A stretch of DNA of 64,000 bases from Campylobacterales bacterium (GTDB lineage Bacteria; Campylobacterota; Campylobacteria; Campylobacterales; QNZT01): the NCBI GenBank assembly GCA_024278835.1, contig JAJRSK010000065.1, positions 1 to 64,000 on the forward strand, read 5' to 3'. The notes under the pieces were generated by a model that searched no databases, was not told the DNA's origin, and saw only the letters and a program-made list of their open reading frames with translations. The translations under genes and the position numbers were made by a program. Of this stretch, positions 8,061 through 17,651 are shown piece by piece; position 1 is the first letter of the stretch; every line of letters starts with the position of its first letter.

Positions 8061-10127
8061 TTAAAAATCAGCGTTTATGGTGTTTGTTTTACCTGCGCGT
8101 ATACGAATGGCATCAAACATACGATTGTTTTTGTGGTCAATCACTTCAATATCATAAGTACCACCTGCAAGAGACAGGGTAGCTACACCAGAAGTTCTAG
8201 ATGAAAAGTCATACGCCACACGCTTTCTTGAACCACTCTTGTACGCTATAACTTTGACATAAAGTGGGCTATCTCCACGACGCGCTACAATACGCAGTTT
8301 TCCATCATGAAAGGCGATAGATTTATTGACACTATCCCCCTCTTTCAAGCGAACACCTTTTATCGTTTTTTGCTGTTTAGTATCACGCGTTCTATAGGTT
8401 GCTCTTACGGTATATGTCCCTGCTGGAAGCTTCACTTTTTTAGTTTTTCTTCCTTTTGAAGTATAAAATGTCTTCACACGTTGTTTCGTTCCATTTTTAA
8501 AGACTTCTATCCATGCTGAGACTGGTCGTGCGTTTTTTGTCACACGCATTCCTAGTTTAGCACTTGAAGCGGCTCCATTGTAACCATTGCCTAATACCCT
8601 ATCATCCATACGTCCTAGCACACGCCCAGCAAATGGGTCAGTTGCGGGCTCTTTTTTATCAATAATTTTTGTAATTACTAATTTGTCACTTGCTTCACTA
8701 GAGCGCGCTGTTGCATTTTGAGGTAAGCTTGTATCTTCGATGACTCTTTGGCGTACTGACTTTTCTTGTACCCTACTGACTCTAGGTTCAAGTGCCTTAT
8801 ACTCCTCTTTATAGCCTGTGTCTGGGTAGGCTTGGGTACGATCATCGCTACGAGTTGCACTTTGACTTGCTACTTCGTTATATGTATTGGCAGGTTCCTG
8901 AACTTCACTCATTTCTCTAGTCATACTCTCTTGTTTGGACTGTGCTTTTATAAGTGGTTTTTCTACTAGTGCTGGATTTGAAAAATGAGGGACATGTTCA
9001 GCTCTAGCCTCTGTTTGTAACTTGTCTGTCGCTATAGGCTCAAGAGATTTAAACGCAGGTACTTTTTCTACCTTATTTGACAACGTCTCTTGGTATAGCT
9101 TTGGTTCTCTACTTCTTAGAGACGAGAACTTCTCTTCTACATGAGTGGGGATCGTAGAGTCTAGCACCATACCTGTTGGGGTGTTAAACACTTTTTTAGA
9201 AACTCTTGCACTTTTCTGTAGTGTCCTATCATCAAAATTCTCACTTAAGCCTCTTTTTGGAGAGGTAAAAGTACTCTCTTCGAGTGTAGCACTATTTTGT
9301 AAACCACTATCATCAAAATGCTTCTCAATACCTCTTTTGGGCTTAGAAAATCTCTCGTCTTCTCTTGTAGCCGCATGCTTTAGCGCATCATCATTAAAAT
9401 GCGGTAAAGTTGCTTTCATTTTTAGAGGTTCCTTTTGGGAAACAAGAGCTTTTTCATTTTCCTGATTGCTACGATTATCTGCCTGTGCGCTAGTAATAGA
9501 TTTAAAGGATAAAGCATGTACCAACTCTTTAAATATCTTTGTAAACTTCTCAAAGAATGTTTTCCCAATAGGACTTTCGTAAGCAATTTCACTCTCTAAT
9601 GGAGGGACATCAACTTCTTGAGGCATAACAACTTCTTCACTCTTTTCCTGAATAAAAGGAGCAACAACGACAGGCTCTTTTTTAGCTACAGTTTTTTTCT
9701 TTTGCTTTTTTGCAACTCTTTTTTGCTTTTTTGCTTTTTCAATCACTTCTGGTTCTAAAACATTTTTAACGATATTGGGTAACTTCAACAAAGGCGTCAA
9801 TGCATAATCAAAATAGCCACGATTGACCTCAATAGTCATGCGATCACCCGCCAACACATCATCATGAAAGACAAGATAGACATCATCAACAAGATTTTTA
9901 TCTTCATAAATCACATCTCCACCATTGACTAATGATAAATTATAACTAGCATGAGAACTCAACATTCCCTTATTTTTGGTTATACTAAAGGCATAATTAT
10001 TTTTAGGCTTTATGGTAACTTTTCCACCACCTTTAAGCGTCCCAGCCATCTCATCTTTGGCAAAAACACTTACAGAAAAAATGGATAAAATTATAAATAA
10101 TTTAATTAATAGTTTATTTACTTTCAC
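8061..10127 (-). CDS. Large exported protein with tandem ~21-residue repeats and two C-terminal beta-sandwich-like domains
   Basis: I do not recognise a named family. The 688 residues start with a signal peptide (ending SVFAKDEMAG). A beta-rich N-terminal domain follows to about 125, then a lysine-rich linker (AKKQKRVAKKQKKKTVAKKE), then three related repeats with the pattern H/NFDDxxLQxSATxExxFxxPKRG (about 240-320), and a long low-complexity region. The last ~160 residues hold two similar modules, each with a G(T/G)YxVxA/E-type strand (LPAGTYTVRATYRT and LAGGTYDIEVIDHK), like carboxypeptidase-regulatory or PEGA-type folds. It stands alone between mqnC and the glycan locus. It is probably anchored or secreted in the periplasm or on the surface, possibly wall-binding; this is inference. 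Confidence 0.7.
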   Translation of the reverse strand: MKVNKLLIKLFIILSIFSVSVFAKDEMAGTLKGGGKVTIKPKNNYAFSITKNKGMLSSHASYNLSLVNGGDVIYEDKNLVDDVYLVFHDDVLAGDRMTIEVNRGYFDYALTPLLKLPNIVKNVLEPEVIEKAKKQKRVAKKQKKKTVAKKEPVVVAPFIQEKSEEVVMPQEVDVPPLESEIAYESPIGKTFFEKFTKIFKELVHALSFKSITSAQADNRSNQENEKALVSQKEPLKMKATLPHFNDDALKHAATREDERFSKPKRGIEKHFDDSGLQNSATLEESTFTSPKRGLSENFDDRTLQKSARVSKKVFNTPTGMVLDSTIPTHVEEKFSSLRSREPKLYQETLSNKVEKVPAFKSLEPIATDKLQTEARAEHVPHFSNPALVEKPLIKAQSKQESMTREMSEVQEPANTYNEVASQSATRSDDRTQAYPDTGYKEEYKALEPRVSRVQEKSVRQRVIEDTSLPQNATARSSEASDKLVITKIIDKKEPATDPFAGRVLGRMDDRVLGNGYNGAASSAKLGMRVTKNARPVSAWIEVFKNGTKQRVKTFYTSKGRKTKKVKLPAGTYTVRATYRTRDTKQQKTIKGVRLKEGDSVNKSIAFHDGKLRIVARRGDSPLYVKVIAYKSGSRKRVAYDFSSRTSGVATLSLAGGTYDIEVIDHKNNRMFDAIRIRAGKTNTINADF

Positions 10128-10178
10128 GTATTGACCTCTTTGATTTTTGATTGGTATAGAGAAAGTATATCGAAAATC

Positions 10179-11948
10179 TTAAAGTTTATGCTCAAACTCA
10201 GGCACAATTTTTTGAAGTGCTTTTATCTTTTCTTGACTCTTTAAAAGAAACTCAATATCATCATTTAACTTCTCTATAGCATATTTCGTGGCATTCGTCA
10301 CGAATATTGAATTATATATCGTCTTTTTATCATTTTCATTGAGTAGCAACTCTTCATAAAGCTTTTCACCAGAGCGAAGTCCTGTAAATTTGATACCCAA
10401 ATCCTCTTTACCATAAAGCTTGAGCATCTTTTTTGCCAAATCAACTATCTTGATAGGCGCACCCATATCAAGGACAAAGAGTTCATTATCTTTGGCGATA
10501 GCGGCCGCTTGAAGAACCAATTGACAAGCTTCAGGGATAAGCATAAAGTAGCGTGTGATATCAGGATGCGTCACGGAAAGAGGCATATTATGCTCTATCT
10601 GATACTTAAACTTTGGTATCACAGAGCCCGAAGAGCCCAAGACATTGCCAAAGCGCACAGCCGTGATAAGGGTATCCCCACTCTGCACATTTTGCGCATA
10701 AAGTTCACACACACGCTTGGTAGCCCCCATGACATTGGTTGGGCGTACGGCCTTGTCTGTTGAGATAAAGACAAATCGCTCTACTCCATACTTGATAGCC
10801 AAATCAATCGTATTTTTCGTCCCGATGATATTGTTTAAGACCGCACCTTCGATATTCTCTTCACAGAGAGGCACATGTTTATAAGCTGCCGCATGAATCA
10901 CTATCTCGGGGCGATGCTTTGCAAAACTTTTTTCAAGCAGTTTTTTATCTACCATCGACTGCATCAAAGTCTCTGTGGGGGCGCGTCTGACTTGCTCATT
11001 TATCTGATAGAGATTGTACTCACTGTGATCGAGCAAAATAAGCTTTTTTGCGCCAAACCTATCACACTGGCGCACTATTTCAGAGCCTATGCTCCCCCCA
11101 GCACCCGTTATCATGATACTCTTATCTTTGATAAATGATTCAATCACTCCAGTATCTAAATCCTTTGGCTTTCGCGCTAACAAATCCTCGATAGAGATAT
11201 TTTGCAGTTTTTCATGCTTATCACCCAAAAGTTTGGAGCGTTTGATATTGGTGACACCTAACTTACTTAAGCTTTCAAACAGATTATCCAAGGCTTGAGG
11301 TTCATACTCTTTGGTGATAATGGCTGCGCTTATGTTTTCACTTTTGATAAGACGCTCCATCGCTTCCATGGGATGGACTTTGATGTTGGAGAGGTAGGAA
11401 TTGACGATGGATTTATCATCATCGATGATGGCACTAGGCGTAAAGTCTATATTGCCTGCTTTGGCGGAGCCGATAATCTGCATCGCTTTTTGATTGGCTC
11501 CGATGATGAGTGTGGGCTTCTCCTCGGATGTGACTGGTAGTGTCATAAAGAGGCGCTTAGAGAGACGAAGCCCCACGATAAAGAGTAAAGAGAGCAGAAA
11601 GTCTATCATGATAACCGTACGCGGAAACTGAGCCGTATAGACAAAGACAATATAAAGCACAAAGAAAAAATAACTCAAAAGCAAAGCATAGAGTATCTTT
11701 TTGACATCGGAGAGAACGAAATAGCGCCATGTGATACGATACACCCCAAAGAGATAAAACATCACAATCTTTATCATGATAAGAGGCAATACAAGATGCC
11801 CAAAAGAGTAAATATGCTCTGGCGGGATGTTCAGATTAAAACGCAAAAGATAAGCAGCTAAAAAGGAGAAATAAAATATCAATCCATCTGCTATCATGAA
11901 AAAAAGTGTCCGCTTCCACGGTGCATTTTCAAAAATATTTTTAAACAT
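10179..11948 (-). CDS. pglF: UDP-N-acetylglucosamine 4,6-dehydratase (PglF/WbpM/CapD family), membrane-bound
   Basis: Converts UDP-GlcNAc to a UDP-4-keto-6-deoxy sugar, the first step to bacillosamine-type N-glycan sugars. Four hydrophobic segments lie in the first ~140 residues, then a CoA-binding-like domain, then the SDR domain with ITGAGGSIGSEI near residue 280. The active-site segment FISTDKAVRPTNVMGATKR has Met in place of Tyr, the mark of this family. I use the ATG at 11948, seven codons after the first in-frame start, because AAAAGG precedes it and it overlaps the upstream gene by only 8 bp. It sits in one operon with the WecA-like gene and pglB. Confidence 0.9.
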   Translation of the reverse strand: MFKNIFENAPWKRTLFFMIADGLIFYFSFLAAYLLRFNLNIPPEHIYSFGHLVLPLIMIKIVMFYLFGVYRITWRYFVLSDVKKILYALLLSYFFFVLYIVFVYTAQFPRTVIMIDFLLSLLFIVGLRLSKRLFMTLPVTSEEKPTLIIGANQKAMQIIGSAKAGNIDFTPSAIIDDDKSIVNSYLSNIKVHPMEAMERLIKSENISAAIITKEYEPQALDNLFESLSKLGVTNIKRSKLLGDKHEKLQNISIEDLLARKPKDLDTGVIESFIKDKSIMITGAGGSIGSEIVRQCDRFGAKKLILLDHSEYNLYQINEQVRRAPTETLMQSMVDKKLLEKSFAKHRPEIVIHAAAYKHVPLCEENIEGAVLNNIIGTKNTIDLAIKYGVERFVFISTDKAVRPTNVMGATKRVCELYAQNVQSGDTLITAVRFGNVLGSSGSVIPKFKYQIEHNMPLSVTHPDITRYFMLIPEACQLVLQAAAIAKDNELFVLDMGAPIKIVDLAKKMLKLYGKEDLGIKFTGLRSGEKLYEELLLNENDKKTIYNSIFVTNATKYAIEKLNDDIEFLLKSQEKIKALQKIVPEFEHKL

Positions 11949-12873
11949 CAAAACCTTTTCTCTTCTCAATCCAAGCTAAAATCGCCCATAATCCTAAAGT
12001 ATAACACAAAAGAGATGTAAGCAAAAAGCCCTTCTCTTTGGCAAAGTACAAAAAGAGCAGGCAAAGTAGATTGAATCCCATCGCTAAAAGCACCACTTTT
12101 TGATGCGAAAAACCACTCTGTACCAAGCGCTGAAAAGCATGTTTTTTGTGAGCGATGGACAACTTTTCTCCACGCAAAAATCGTCTAAAAAGTGTCACCG
12201 TTGCATCAACGATAAAGAGTCCCAAAAGCACAAACCAGATGATGACATCAGCACTATCATGATAGTGATACAATGCCATCACTCCAAAGAAAAAACCCAA
12301 AAATGTACTCCCTACATCTCCCATAAAGATAGAGGCTTTGTGCCAGTTAAAGAGCAAAAATCCAGCCACAGAGAGTGCCATCATGATAAAGAGTCTATCA
12401 TGATAAAAAAGAGAGGCACCCAGCGCAACTACTATCGCTTCACTTCCCGCATAACCATCGATACCATCTAAAAAATTGTACAGATTGACAAGCCATATCA
12501 TCGCAAGTATCACCACCGCTGTGGCATACCAAGGCATCTGCTTTAGCAGATCCAAAAAATATAACGCCATTATGATAGAGACAAACTGTGCGAAAAGACG
12601 AAGAGCGGGAGAGAGTGGTCTATAATCATCCACAAAACTGACTAGCACCAAAATCCCGCCAGAAAGTAAGGCATAAAAAAGCGAACTCTCTATCTCCCCC
12701 CTAAAAAAGAGATACCCCAAGCCCAAATAAAAAGAGAGCACGATTGCCATACCACCACCCGTAGGTGTCGCCACACTATGTGCACTCCTCTCGTTTGGAT
12801 GATCCAATAGTGCCACTTTTTTTACCAAAAGCGTTATCATGATAGAGGTAAAAAAGAGTAAAAGTTCTATCAT
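11941..12873 (-). CDS. WecA/MraY-like undecaprenyl-phosphate sugar-1-phosphate transferase
   Basis: Polytopic phosphoglycosyltransferase of glycosyltransferase family 4 (Pfam sense) that starts a lipid-linked glycan by moving a HexNAc-1-phosphate to undecaprenyl phosphate. Motifs seen are VSFVDDYRPLS (DDxx), NLYNFLDGIDGYAG, FMGDVGSTFLGFF and the cytoplasmic AHKKHAFQRL. About ten membrane segments are spread over 310 residues. Its start overlaps the pglB stop by 4 bp, and pglF follows. It may replace the PglC-type monotopic enzyme used by Campylobacter. The exact sugar is not determined from sequence. Confidence 0.9.
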   Translation of the reverse strand: MIELLLFFTSIMITLLVKKVALLDHPNERSAHSVATPTGGGMAIVLSFYLGLGYLFFRGEIESSLFYALLSGGILVLVSFVDDYRPLSPALRLFAQFVSIIMALYFLDLLKQMPWYATAVVILAMIWLVNLYNFLDGIDGYAGSEAIVVALGASLFYHDRLFIMMALSVAGFLLFNWHKASIFMGDVGSTFLGFFFGVMALYHYHDSADVIIWFVLLGLFIVDATVTLFRRFLRGEKLSIAHKKHAFQRLVQSGFSHQKVVLLAMGFNLLCLLFLYFAKEKGFLLTSLLCYTLGLWAILAWIEKRKGFDV

Positions 12874-14978
12874 CGCTTCAGTTTATAGACCTTTGCATAA
12901 GGACTCATGATAACTGCTTCAAAAAGATTTTTATCATAATTCTCCAAAACAAACATCTGCACAAACAAAGAGTGATACATCGCTTCATCTAACACTAAAA
13001 ATGTACCATAACTCTGCATAAATATCAAGGAAATCTGACCATTAGGATTGACCTCTTGAATATTTTTTTGTAACTTTTGCTTTTGATCATATCCCACTTG
13101 CACAAAGCGTTTGAGCTGTGTTTTATTTGAACCAATCTGCAAGATACTCTTCTCTTTATCAAGAGTAATCCCACTACCAAGATAGAGCATCTTACCCTCA
13201 TCCTTAAACCTATCTGCCTTATAAAAAAACGGCTGTTGCCCCTTTTGTCCAGTCACTAAGTCAATATTTGAAAAAAGCCCCACGGTTGGAAAGATATTGA
13301 GCATTCTATTTGGAAGATAGAGAAAAATATCTCTTGTTTTTTTAGGAAGTTTAAAATCCTCACTCTCCATCTCTTCTAACAGATCATTTGGATTTTTATC
13401 ATTGAATATTCTGTCAGATACTATACCACCATTTTTTGCATAATCCTCTACTGCAAATCGTGCCAAATTTGCTGCTTGGATTTGTGATGTCGTATTTAAA
13501 ATTTTTGAAATAATAAAGTTATCATGATTATGTTTTCCGCCATCTATCAAGGTATTGGTATCTGAATAGTACCAGATTGGATAGCCATAATCCCACCAAG
13601 TTAATGTATAATCTTTCTCACTTGCGATATCATCAAGTTTTTTCAAGATTTTAACTTCATCTTGTGTAAAGACTGTTGGCACTTTATACCCAATGATATG
13701 TGTAATATTAGGATATATCATCAGTGCTGTTAAAACTGCAATCAGTCCATAACGAAACGGCTTTTTATCACTACTATTTGCCAAAACATAAAAGAGATAG
13801 ACTGCACTCATAGCAGCAATTGGCACGGCAAACACAGTAAATCTAAGCCCACCCCAAAGGGAAAAAACACCAATACCGATGAGTGGAAGCGCTAAAATAA
13901 AAGGTCGATATCGAATCACTAGCAACAGATATCCTATCAAACTCACAATCACACCGATAGTCGAACCTGAAATACGATTTGCCATAGTAGAGAAAGGAAT
14001 AGTTCCAGCTTCTCGAATCGTCTGGTTGACTTGGAAAAAGTGTAAGCCCTCTGCATCCACACTTCGTGAAAGATAATAGGTGATTTTACCAAGCACTAAA
14101 GAGAATACATTACCAAAATACAAAAATCCAATCACAGCCAAAGCAGAGAGTAGATAGAGAGTTTTCTTTTGTATCGTTGCCTTTTTTAATAGCAAATATA
14201 CAGCTACTAAGATAAGAGCATTGATGATGTAACTATATGGCGAGGAGATAAACCAAGCAACTGGAAGTGTAGAGAGCGAAACTAAAATGATAGATTTATA
14301 AGTATTATCTTCATCTCTATGATAAACCAAAAGGTAGAGAAAATAGATAACACTCATCGCAAATACAACAGCTCTCCCTTGGTCATAAAGAAAAGGGTAG
14401 ATGACAATCATCAAAGCCGCATAAAGCGCAGACCTCAATGTAAAATGTCGCACAGAAGCGATAAAAAAGTACAATACAAACATCGGAGCCATAGCCGCAA
14501 ACATATCGGTATCATAATATCCTGTCATAGTGCGATTATAATAACTCCATGCAATGCTTCCCAAAAGTGCAGCAAAAAATCCCCAAAGTGTTGCACCAAA
14601 AAGTCGTGCAATCAAAATCATAGGAATCACAACTAAAGAAGAGATGATACTAGGCATATAAAGCGTTACTGTTTCAAGTGAAAATGGCGTTATCTTTGTC
14701 AAAAGCACTGTAAAAAAAGTAACACCATAATTAAGCCAACTAGGTACTCTGTGATTTGGTTCGTGCAATCCAAATAAAATCTCTTGAGCACCACTTGCAA
14801 AAAAATAACCATCATTAGTATTTATCATCAATTCACCGTTGTAGTGAAATGGTGCATAGTCAGCAAACTGATACACCCAGATAAGCCGAATGGCAAAACT
14901 AAAAGCATAAGCTAAAAGCATTAGCCCTAATAGTTGTTTAGTCGAGATATTTTCATTTGGTAGATTTAATAATTTCAT
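12870..14978 (-). CDS. pglB: Oligosaccharyltransferase PglB (STT3 family)
   Basis: Transfers a lipid-linked glycan to Asn in D/E-x-N-x-S/T sequons in the periplasm. The first external-loop acidic motif is INTNDGYFFASGAQE (near residue 55). About a dozen membrane segments follow, and then the soluble domain with WWDYGYPIWYYSD near residue 460, the signature that binds the sequon +2 Thr. Length (702) matches Campylobacter PglB (713). It is followed closely by the WecA-like gene and pglF, so a complete N-glycosylation start and transfer set is present. The MazF-like gene ends 12 bp upstream. Confidence 0.95.
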   Translation of the reverse strand: MKLLNLPNENISTKQLLGLMLLAYAFSFAIRLIWVYQFADYAPFHYNGELMINTNDGYFFASGAQEILFGLHEPNHRVPSWLNYGVTFFTVLLTKITPFSLETVTLYMPSIISSLVVIPMILIARLFGATLWGFFAALLGSIAWSYYNRTMTGYYDTDMFAAMAPMFVLYFFIASVRHFTLRSALYAALMIVIYPFLYDQGRAVVFAMSVIYFLYLLVYHRDEDNTYKSIILVSLSTLPVAWFISSPYSYIINALILVAVYLLLKKATIQKKTLYLLSALAVIGFLYFGNVFSLVLGKITYYLSRSVDAEGLHFFQVNQTIREAGTIPFSTMANRISGSTIGVIVSLIGYLLLVIRYRPFILALPLIGIGVFSLWGGLRFTVFAVPIAAMSAVYLFYVLANSSDKKPFRYGLIAVLTALMIYPNITHIIGYKVPTVFTQDEVKILKKLDDIASEKDYTLTWWDYGYPIWYYSDTNTLIDGGKHNHDNFIISKILNTTSQIQAANLARFAVEDYAKNGGIVSDRIFNDKNPNDLLEEMESEDFKLPKKTRDIFLYLPNRMLNIFPTVGLFSNIDLVTGQKGQQPFFYKADRFKDEGKMLYLGSGITLDKEKSILQIGSNKTQLKRFVQVGYDQKQKLQKNIQEVNPNGQISLIFMQSYGTFLVLDEAMYHSLFVQMFVLENYDKNLFEAVIMSPYAKVYKLKR

Positions 14979-14989
14979 CTATTCTCTTT

Positions 14990-15349
14990 TCATACTGATT
15001 TATATTTTGGATTTAATGTTTTTAAGATTGTGCTATGTACTTGTCTTAACATATTTTCATCAACAGCACCAAGCTTCTTGATAAACCTCTGTGTAGAAAA
15101 GTTTCGCACTTGAAAACAATCGATACTAGAAGCCTTTTTGAGCCCATTTTCTTGTGTATGAATAATCTTCAACATCCAAGGATAGTTAGAAAAGCTTTGT
15201 GACCACTCCGTAATCGGCACTATCGTTTTTAAAGGTAATCGCCCTATCAAGTCATGACTAACCACAACAGCAGGTCTTTTTTTACTTATCTCACTCCCAA
15301 CATTGGGAAAAAATTCCACTTCCCAAATCTCCCCCTGCCTAATACTCAT
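14990..15349 (-). CDS. MazF/PemK-family toxin
   Basis: Type II toxin endoribonuclease of the PemK/MazF fold. It has the N-terminal MSIRQGEIWEVEFFPNVGSEISKKRPAVVVS with the usual G-E-I-W and KKRPAVVVS, and a later segment IVPITEW. I use the ATG at 15349 because the family normally begins just before RQGEIW. The longer frame to 15385 would add twelve residues that lie inside the antitoxin gene. At 119 residues it is family-sized. It sits directly upstream of pglB in the same direction. Confidence 0.88.
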   Translation of the reverse strand: MSIRQGEIWEVEFFPNVGSEISKKRPAVVVSHDLIGRLPLKTIVPITEWSQSFSNYPWMLKIIHTQENGLKKASSIDCFQVRNFSTQRFIKKLGAVDENMLRQVHSTILKTLNPKYKSV

Positions 15350-15590
15350 AAAAATCGCCAACATCTTGTGCAAGTTCATCCACAAACTTCATATATGCTT
15401 CATCCTTCGATGCCAGCAAAGCACCTTTTTCCCAACGCTTCATCTCTTTGCCCTCTAAGTAAGTCTCTAATGCCTCTTTATATATCGAAGAGATGGAGAC
15501 ATTTAACTCTTCTTTCATATCTATTAACTTCTCTTTTAATTCGCTAGGGATGGTTATCGTTACCTTTTCTGACTTTGTTTGTGTTGTCAT
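15339..15590 (-). CDS. Ribbon-helix-helix antitoxin of the MazF-like pair
   Basis: An 83-residue protein with an N-terminal ribbon-helix-helix pattern (EKVTITIPSELKEKLIDM, then NVSISSIYKEALETYL) and an acidic C-terminus (DELAQDVGDFYEY) suited to toxin binding. It overlaps the toxin start by 11 bp, the usual coupling for such pairs. It is expected to repress its own promoter and neutralise the toxin. The partner assignment rests on position. Confidence 0.8.
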   Translation of the reverse strand: MTTQTKSEKVTITIPSELKEKLIDMKEELNVSISSIYKEALETYLEGKEMKRWEKGALLASKDEAYMKFVDELAQDVGDFYEY

Positions 15591-15650
15591 ATAAAATCCC
15601 TTATTTTTTTACTTATTATACTACTTATAAAATCCTCTGTCAAGAGTACT

Positions 15651-16466
15651 CTACTTTCTAAACCTTTTATACAAGTATCTTTTAGCACCTGCTGGCAACA
15701 TAAAAAGCACGAAATGAGCCATAGCATAAATATAGCCTTTGATACCAAAACCAAAAGTTTTAGTTGCATCAAATTTTAAAAACATTACTTCTTTTGCTCT
15801 TTTAACATTTTTTCGCCTTGCAAAAAAGTCATTACTCGTCCGCACTTTTACCAATACTTCTTGCAAACAGTGAAGTTTCAAATCGTTTTTAAATGCCTTA
15901 ATCCACAAATCATAATCTTCATTGAGTTTGCTTGTATCATAACAAGGTATTGTATCAAAAAAGGTATTTCTAAAACATATTGTAACATGTGCAAGAGGAT
16001 TGCGTTTCGCAAGATTTTGTTTTAGTTCATCATGATACTCTCCATAGCGTACTATTTGCCTCTCTCCTGTATCGACATTAAACTCCTCAATCCAGCCACC
16101 CACTGCTACAATATCCTGATGTTCTTCTAAAAAACCAACTTGTTTCTCTATCCGAGTCGGTACTGAAATATCATCGGCATCCATACGGACGATATAAGTA
16201 TATCGTGGCAACACTATCTCTAAAAGCTCATTGAGACTATAAGAGAGCCCTCTATTTTCCTCTCTTTTACCAAGATATGCGATACGACCTGATTGAAACT
16301 CCTCTTCGAGATACTCTTCTATATCACTAGGCAATGCACCATCTTGTTGTATAAAGATATCTGCTTTTAGGGTTTGGTTATAGAGGCTTTCAAGAGCCTC
16401 CTTTAATTCTGGAAGTTTATCGTTTTTATAGACGGATAGGATGATTGAGATTTTCATTATTGACAT
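15651..16466 (-). CDS. Glycosyltransferase family 2
   Basis: GT-A fold transferase of 271 residues. It begins with MKISIILSVYKNDKLPELKEAL and has the metal and nucleotide-binding DxD in TYIVRMDADDISVPTR near residue 95. The pattern NRGLSYSLNELLE precedes it. The C-terminal ~45 residues are more hydrophobic and basic (FGIKGYIYAMAHFVLFMLPAG). It is the last glycosyltransferase before the MazEF-like pair. It overlaps the upstream gene at 16457-16466. The acceptor and donor are not determined. Confidence 0.88.
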   Translation of the reverse strand: MSIMKISIILSVYKNDKLPELKEALESLYNQTLKADIFIQQDGALPSDIEEYLEEEFQSGRIAYLGKREENRGLSYSLNELLEIVLPRYTYIVRMDADDISVPTRIEKQVGFLEEHQDIVAVGGWIEEFNVDTGERQIVRYGEYHDELKQNLAKRNPLAHVTICFRNTFFDTIPCYDTSKLNEDYDLWIKAFKNDLKLHCLQEVLVKVRTSNDFFARRKNVKRAKEVMFLKFDATKTFGFGIKGYIYAMAHFVLFMLPAGAKRYLYKRFRK

Positions 16467-17635
16467 ATCTCAGATCTTTTTAGTATTTTTTTCAAAGAAG
16501 AGATTGATATCGGCTTATTGCCAAAATAATCGGCTTCAACTAAATAGTTTAAAATATAACTTTTTAATCTTTTTTCATCAAATTCTTTGTAAAACGCTTC
16601 ACCAAACATCATAACTTGTTTGTTATATATCTTTGCTTCTAAGCCTACTGTACTGTTATTAACAATTACAAATGAAGCATTTATAATCAACTCATCGGTT
16701 TTATTATTAACAATATGAAACTTGTATATTTTACTTAAATTTACTATCTCTTGTATCTCTTTCCTGCTACTTTCTGCCGGATGAATTTTTACCATAAGTT
16801 CTACATTTCTTTCTTTGCAAATAGAAATAGCCAATTTTATAAGTTCTTTATTATTATATTTGCTAAAAAGCTTTAACTGTGCATCATCGCTAACTTGAAG
16901 TGGCAAAAATGCATAATCAGTATTTAAAGAGACTACTAGAAATTTTGTGTTTATCACTTTATTTATCAATCTTCCTATAACTACCTTTATCCCTATACGC
17001 CTATCTTCCCAAACCGCTTTTTTAAATATATATCCATACCAGTCTATAAACCCATGCCATGGAATTTTTGACCTATTTTTGGATTGCAAAGGCGTTTTTT
17101 TATTGGCAATATATTGACTGAGCCATATTTTATACTTTTTTTCATCAACATCAATTTTATCTAAAACTTCAGGCTTTTGATATAAACAAGAATTAGCATT
17201 GGTTCCTACACAATCAACAAAAATACTTTCTCCCACATTGGATATCTCAAAAAATCTTGTTTTTATATAGTTTTGTTTTGCAAAAACAGATATTGCTCGT
17301 GCTATTGTAGTTGTACCATTCCAAATAAAAAACATATCGATACTTTCTTCTCTATGTAAGTTTTCTAAAAAAACAGATACTTGTGAGGCAATAGTCCTTG
17401 CATTGTCATATGTATGATAGCCATTTAACACACTTAGGCTTTTTGAAAAATCAAATAAATCATACTCTGTTTTTAATTTTGTTCTAGTTAATAGATGGAC
17501 ATTTAATCCTCTTGAGAGTGCCTTTTTATATACTGAATATTTTGCTGTTATAAAAATAAACGAAAAATTTCTTGCTTCATTAAATTTAGAGAAAAAATTT
17601 AATCTCTCCATCACATCTACATAAATAACAATCAT
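16457..17635 (-). CDS. Capsule-synthesis-like glycosyltransferase (KpsS/LipB-like), tentative
   Basis: About 392 residues, poorly conserved. The later half has FLPLQVSDDAQL and then VELMVKIHPAESS and FVIVNNSTVGLEAKIYNKQVMMFG. These resemble capsule polysaccharide/Kdo-transferase type (GT-B) proteins, where an HPxE and a following N-S/T-G motif bind the nucleotide sugar. I start it at the ATG at 17635, preceded by an AGAAGAG, rather than 17692, because the longer form runs 41 bp into the upstream gene. Function within the glycan locus is inferred. Confidence 0.6.
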   Translation of the reverse strand: MIVIYVDVMERLNFFSKFNEARNFSFIFITAKYSVYKKALSRGLNVHLLTRTKLKTEYDLFDFSKSLSVLNGYHTYDNARTIASQVSVFLENLHREESIDMFFIWNGTTTIARAISVFAKQNYIKTRFFEISNVGESIFVDCVGTNANSCLYQKPEVLDKIDVDEKKYKIWLSQYIANKKTPLQSKNRSKIPWHGFIDWYGYIFKKAVWEDRRIGIKVVIGRLINKVINTKFLVVSLNTDYAFLPLQVSDDAQLKLFSKYNNKELIKLAISICKERNVELMVKIHPAESSRKEIQEIVNLSKIYKFHIVNNKTDELIINASFVIVNNSTVGLEAKIYNKQVMMFGEAFYKEFDEKRLKSYILNYLVEADYFGNKPISISSLKKILKRSEICQ

Positions 17636-17651
17636 CTTATATGCTCTTCTA

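Noticed and set aside
8678-8969. Small ORFs inside the large exported protein gene
   Set aside because: Frame shadows of a 688-residue ORF with a signal peptide and internal repeats.
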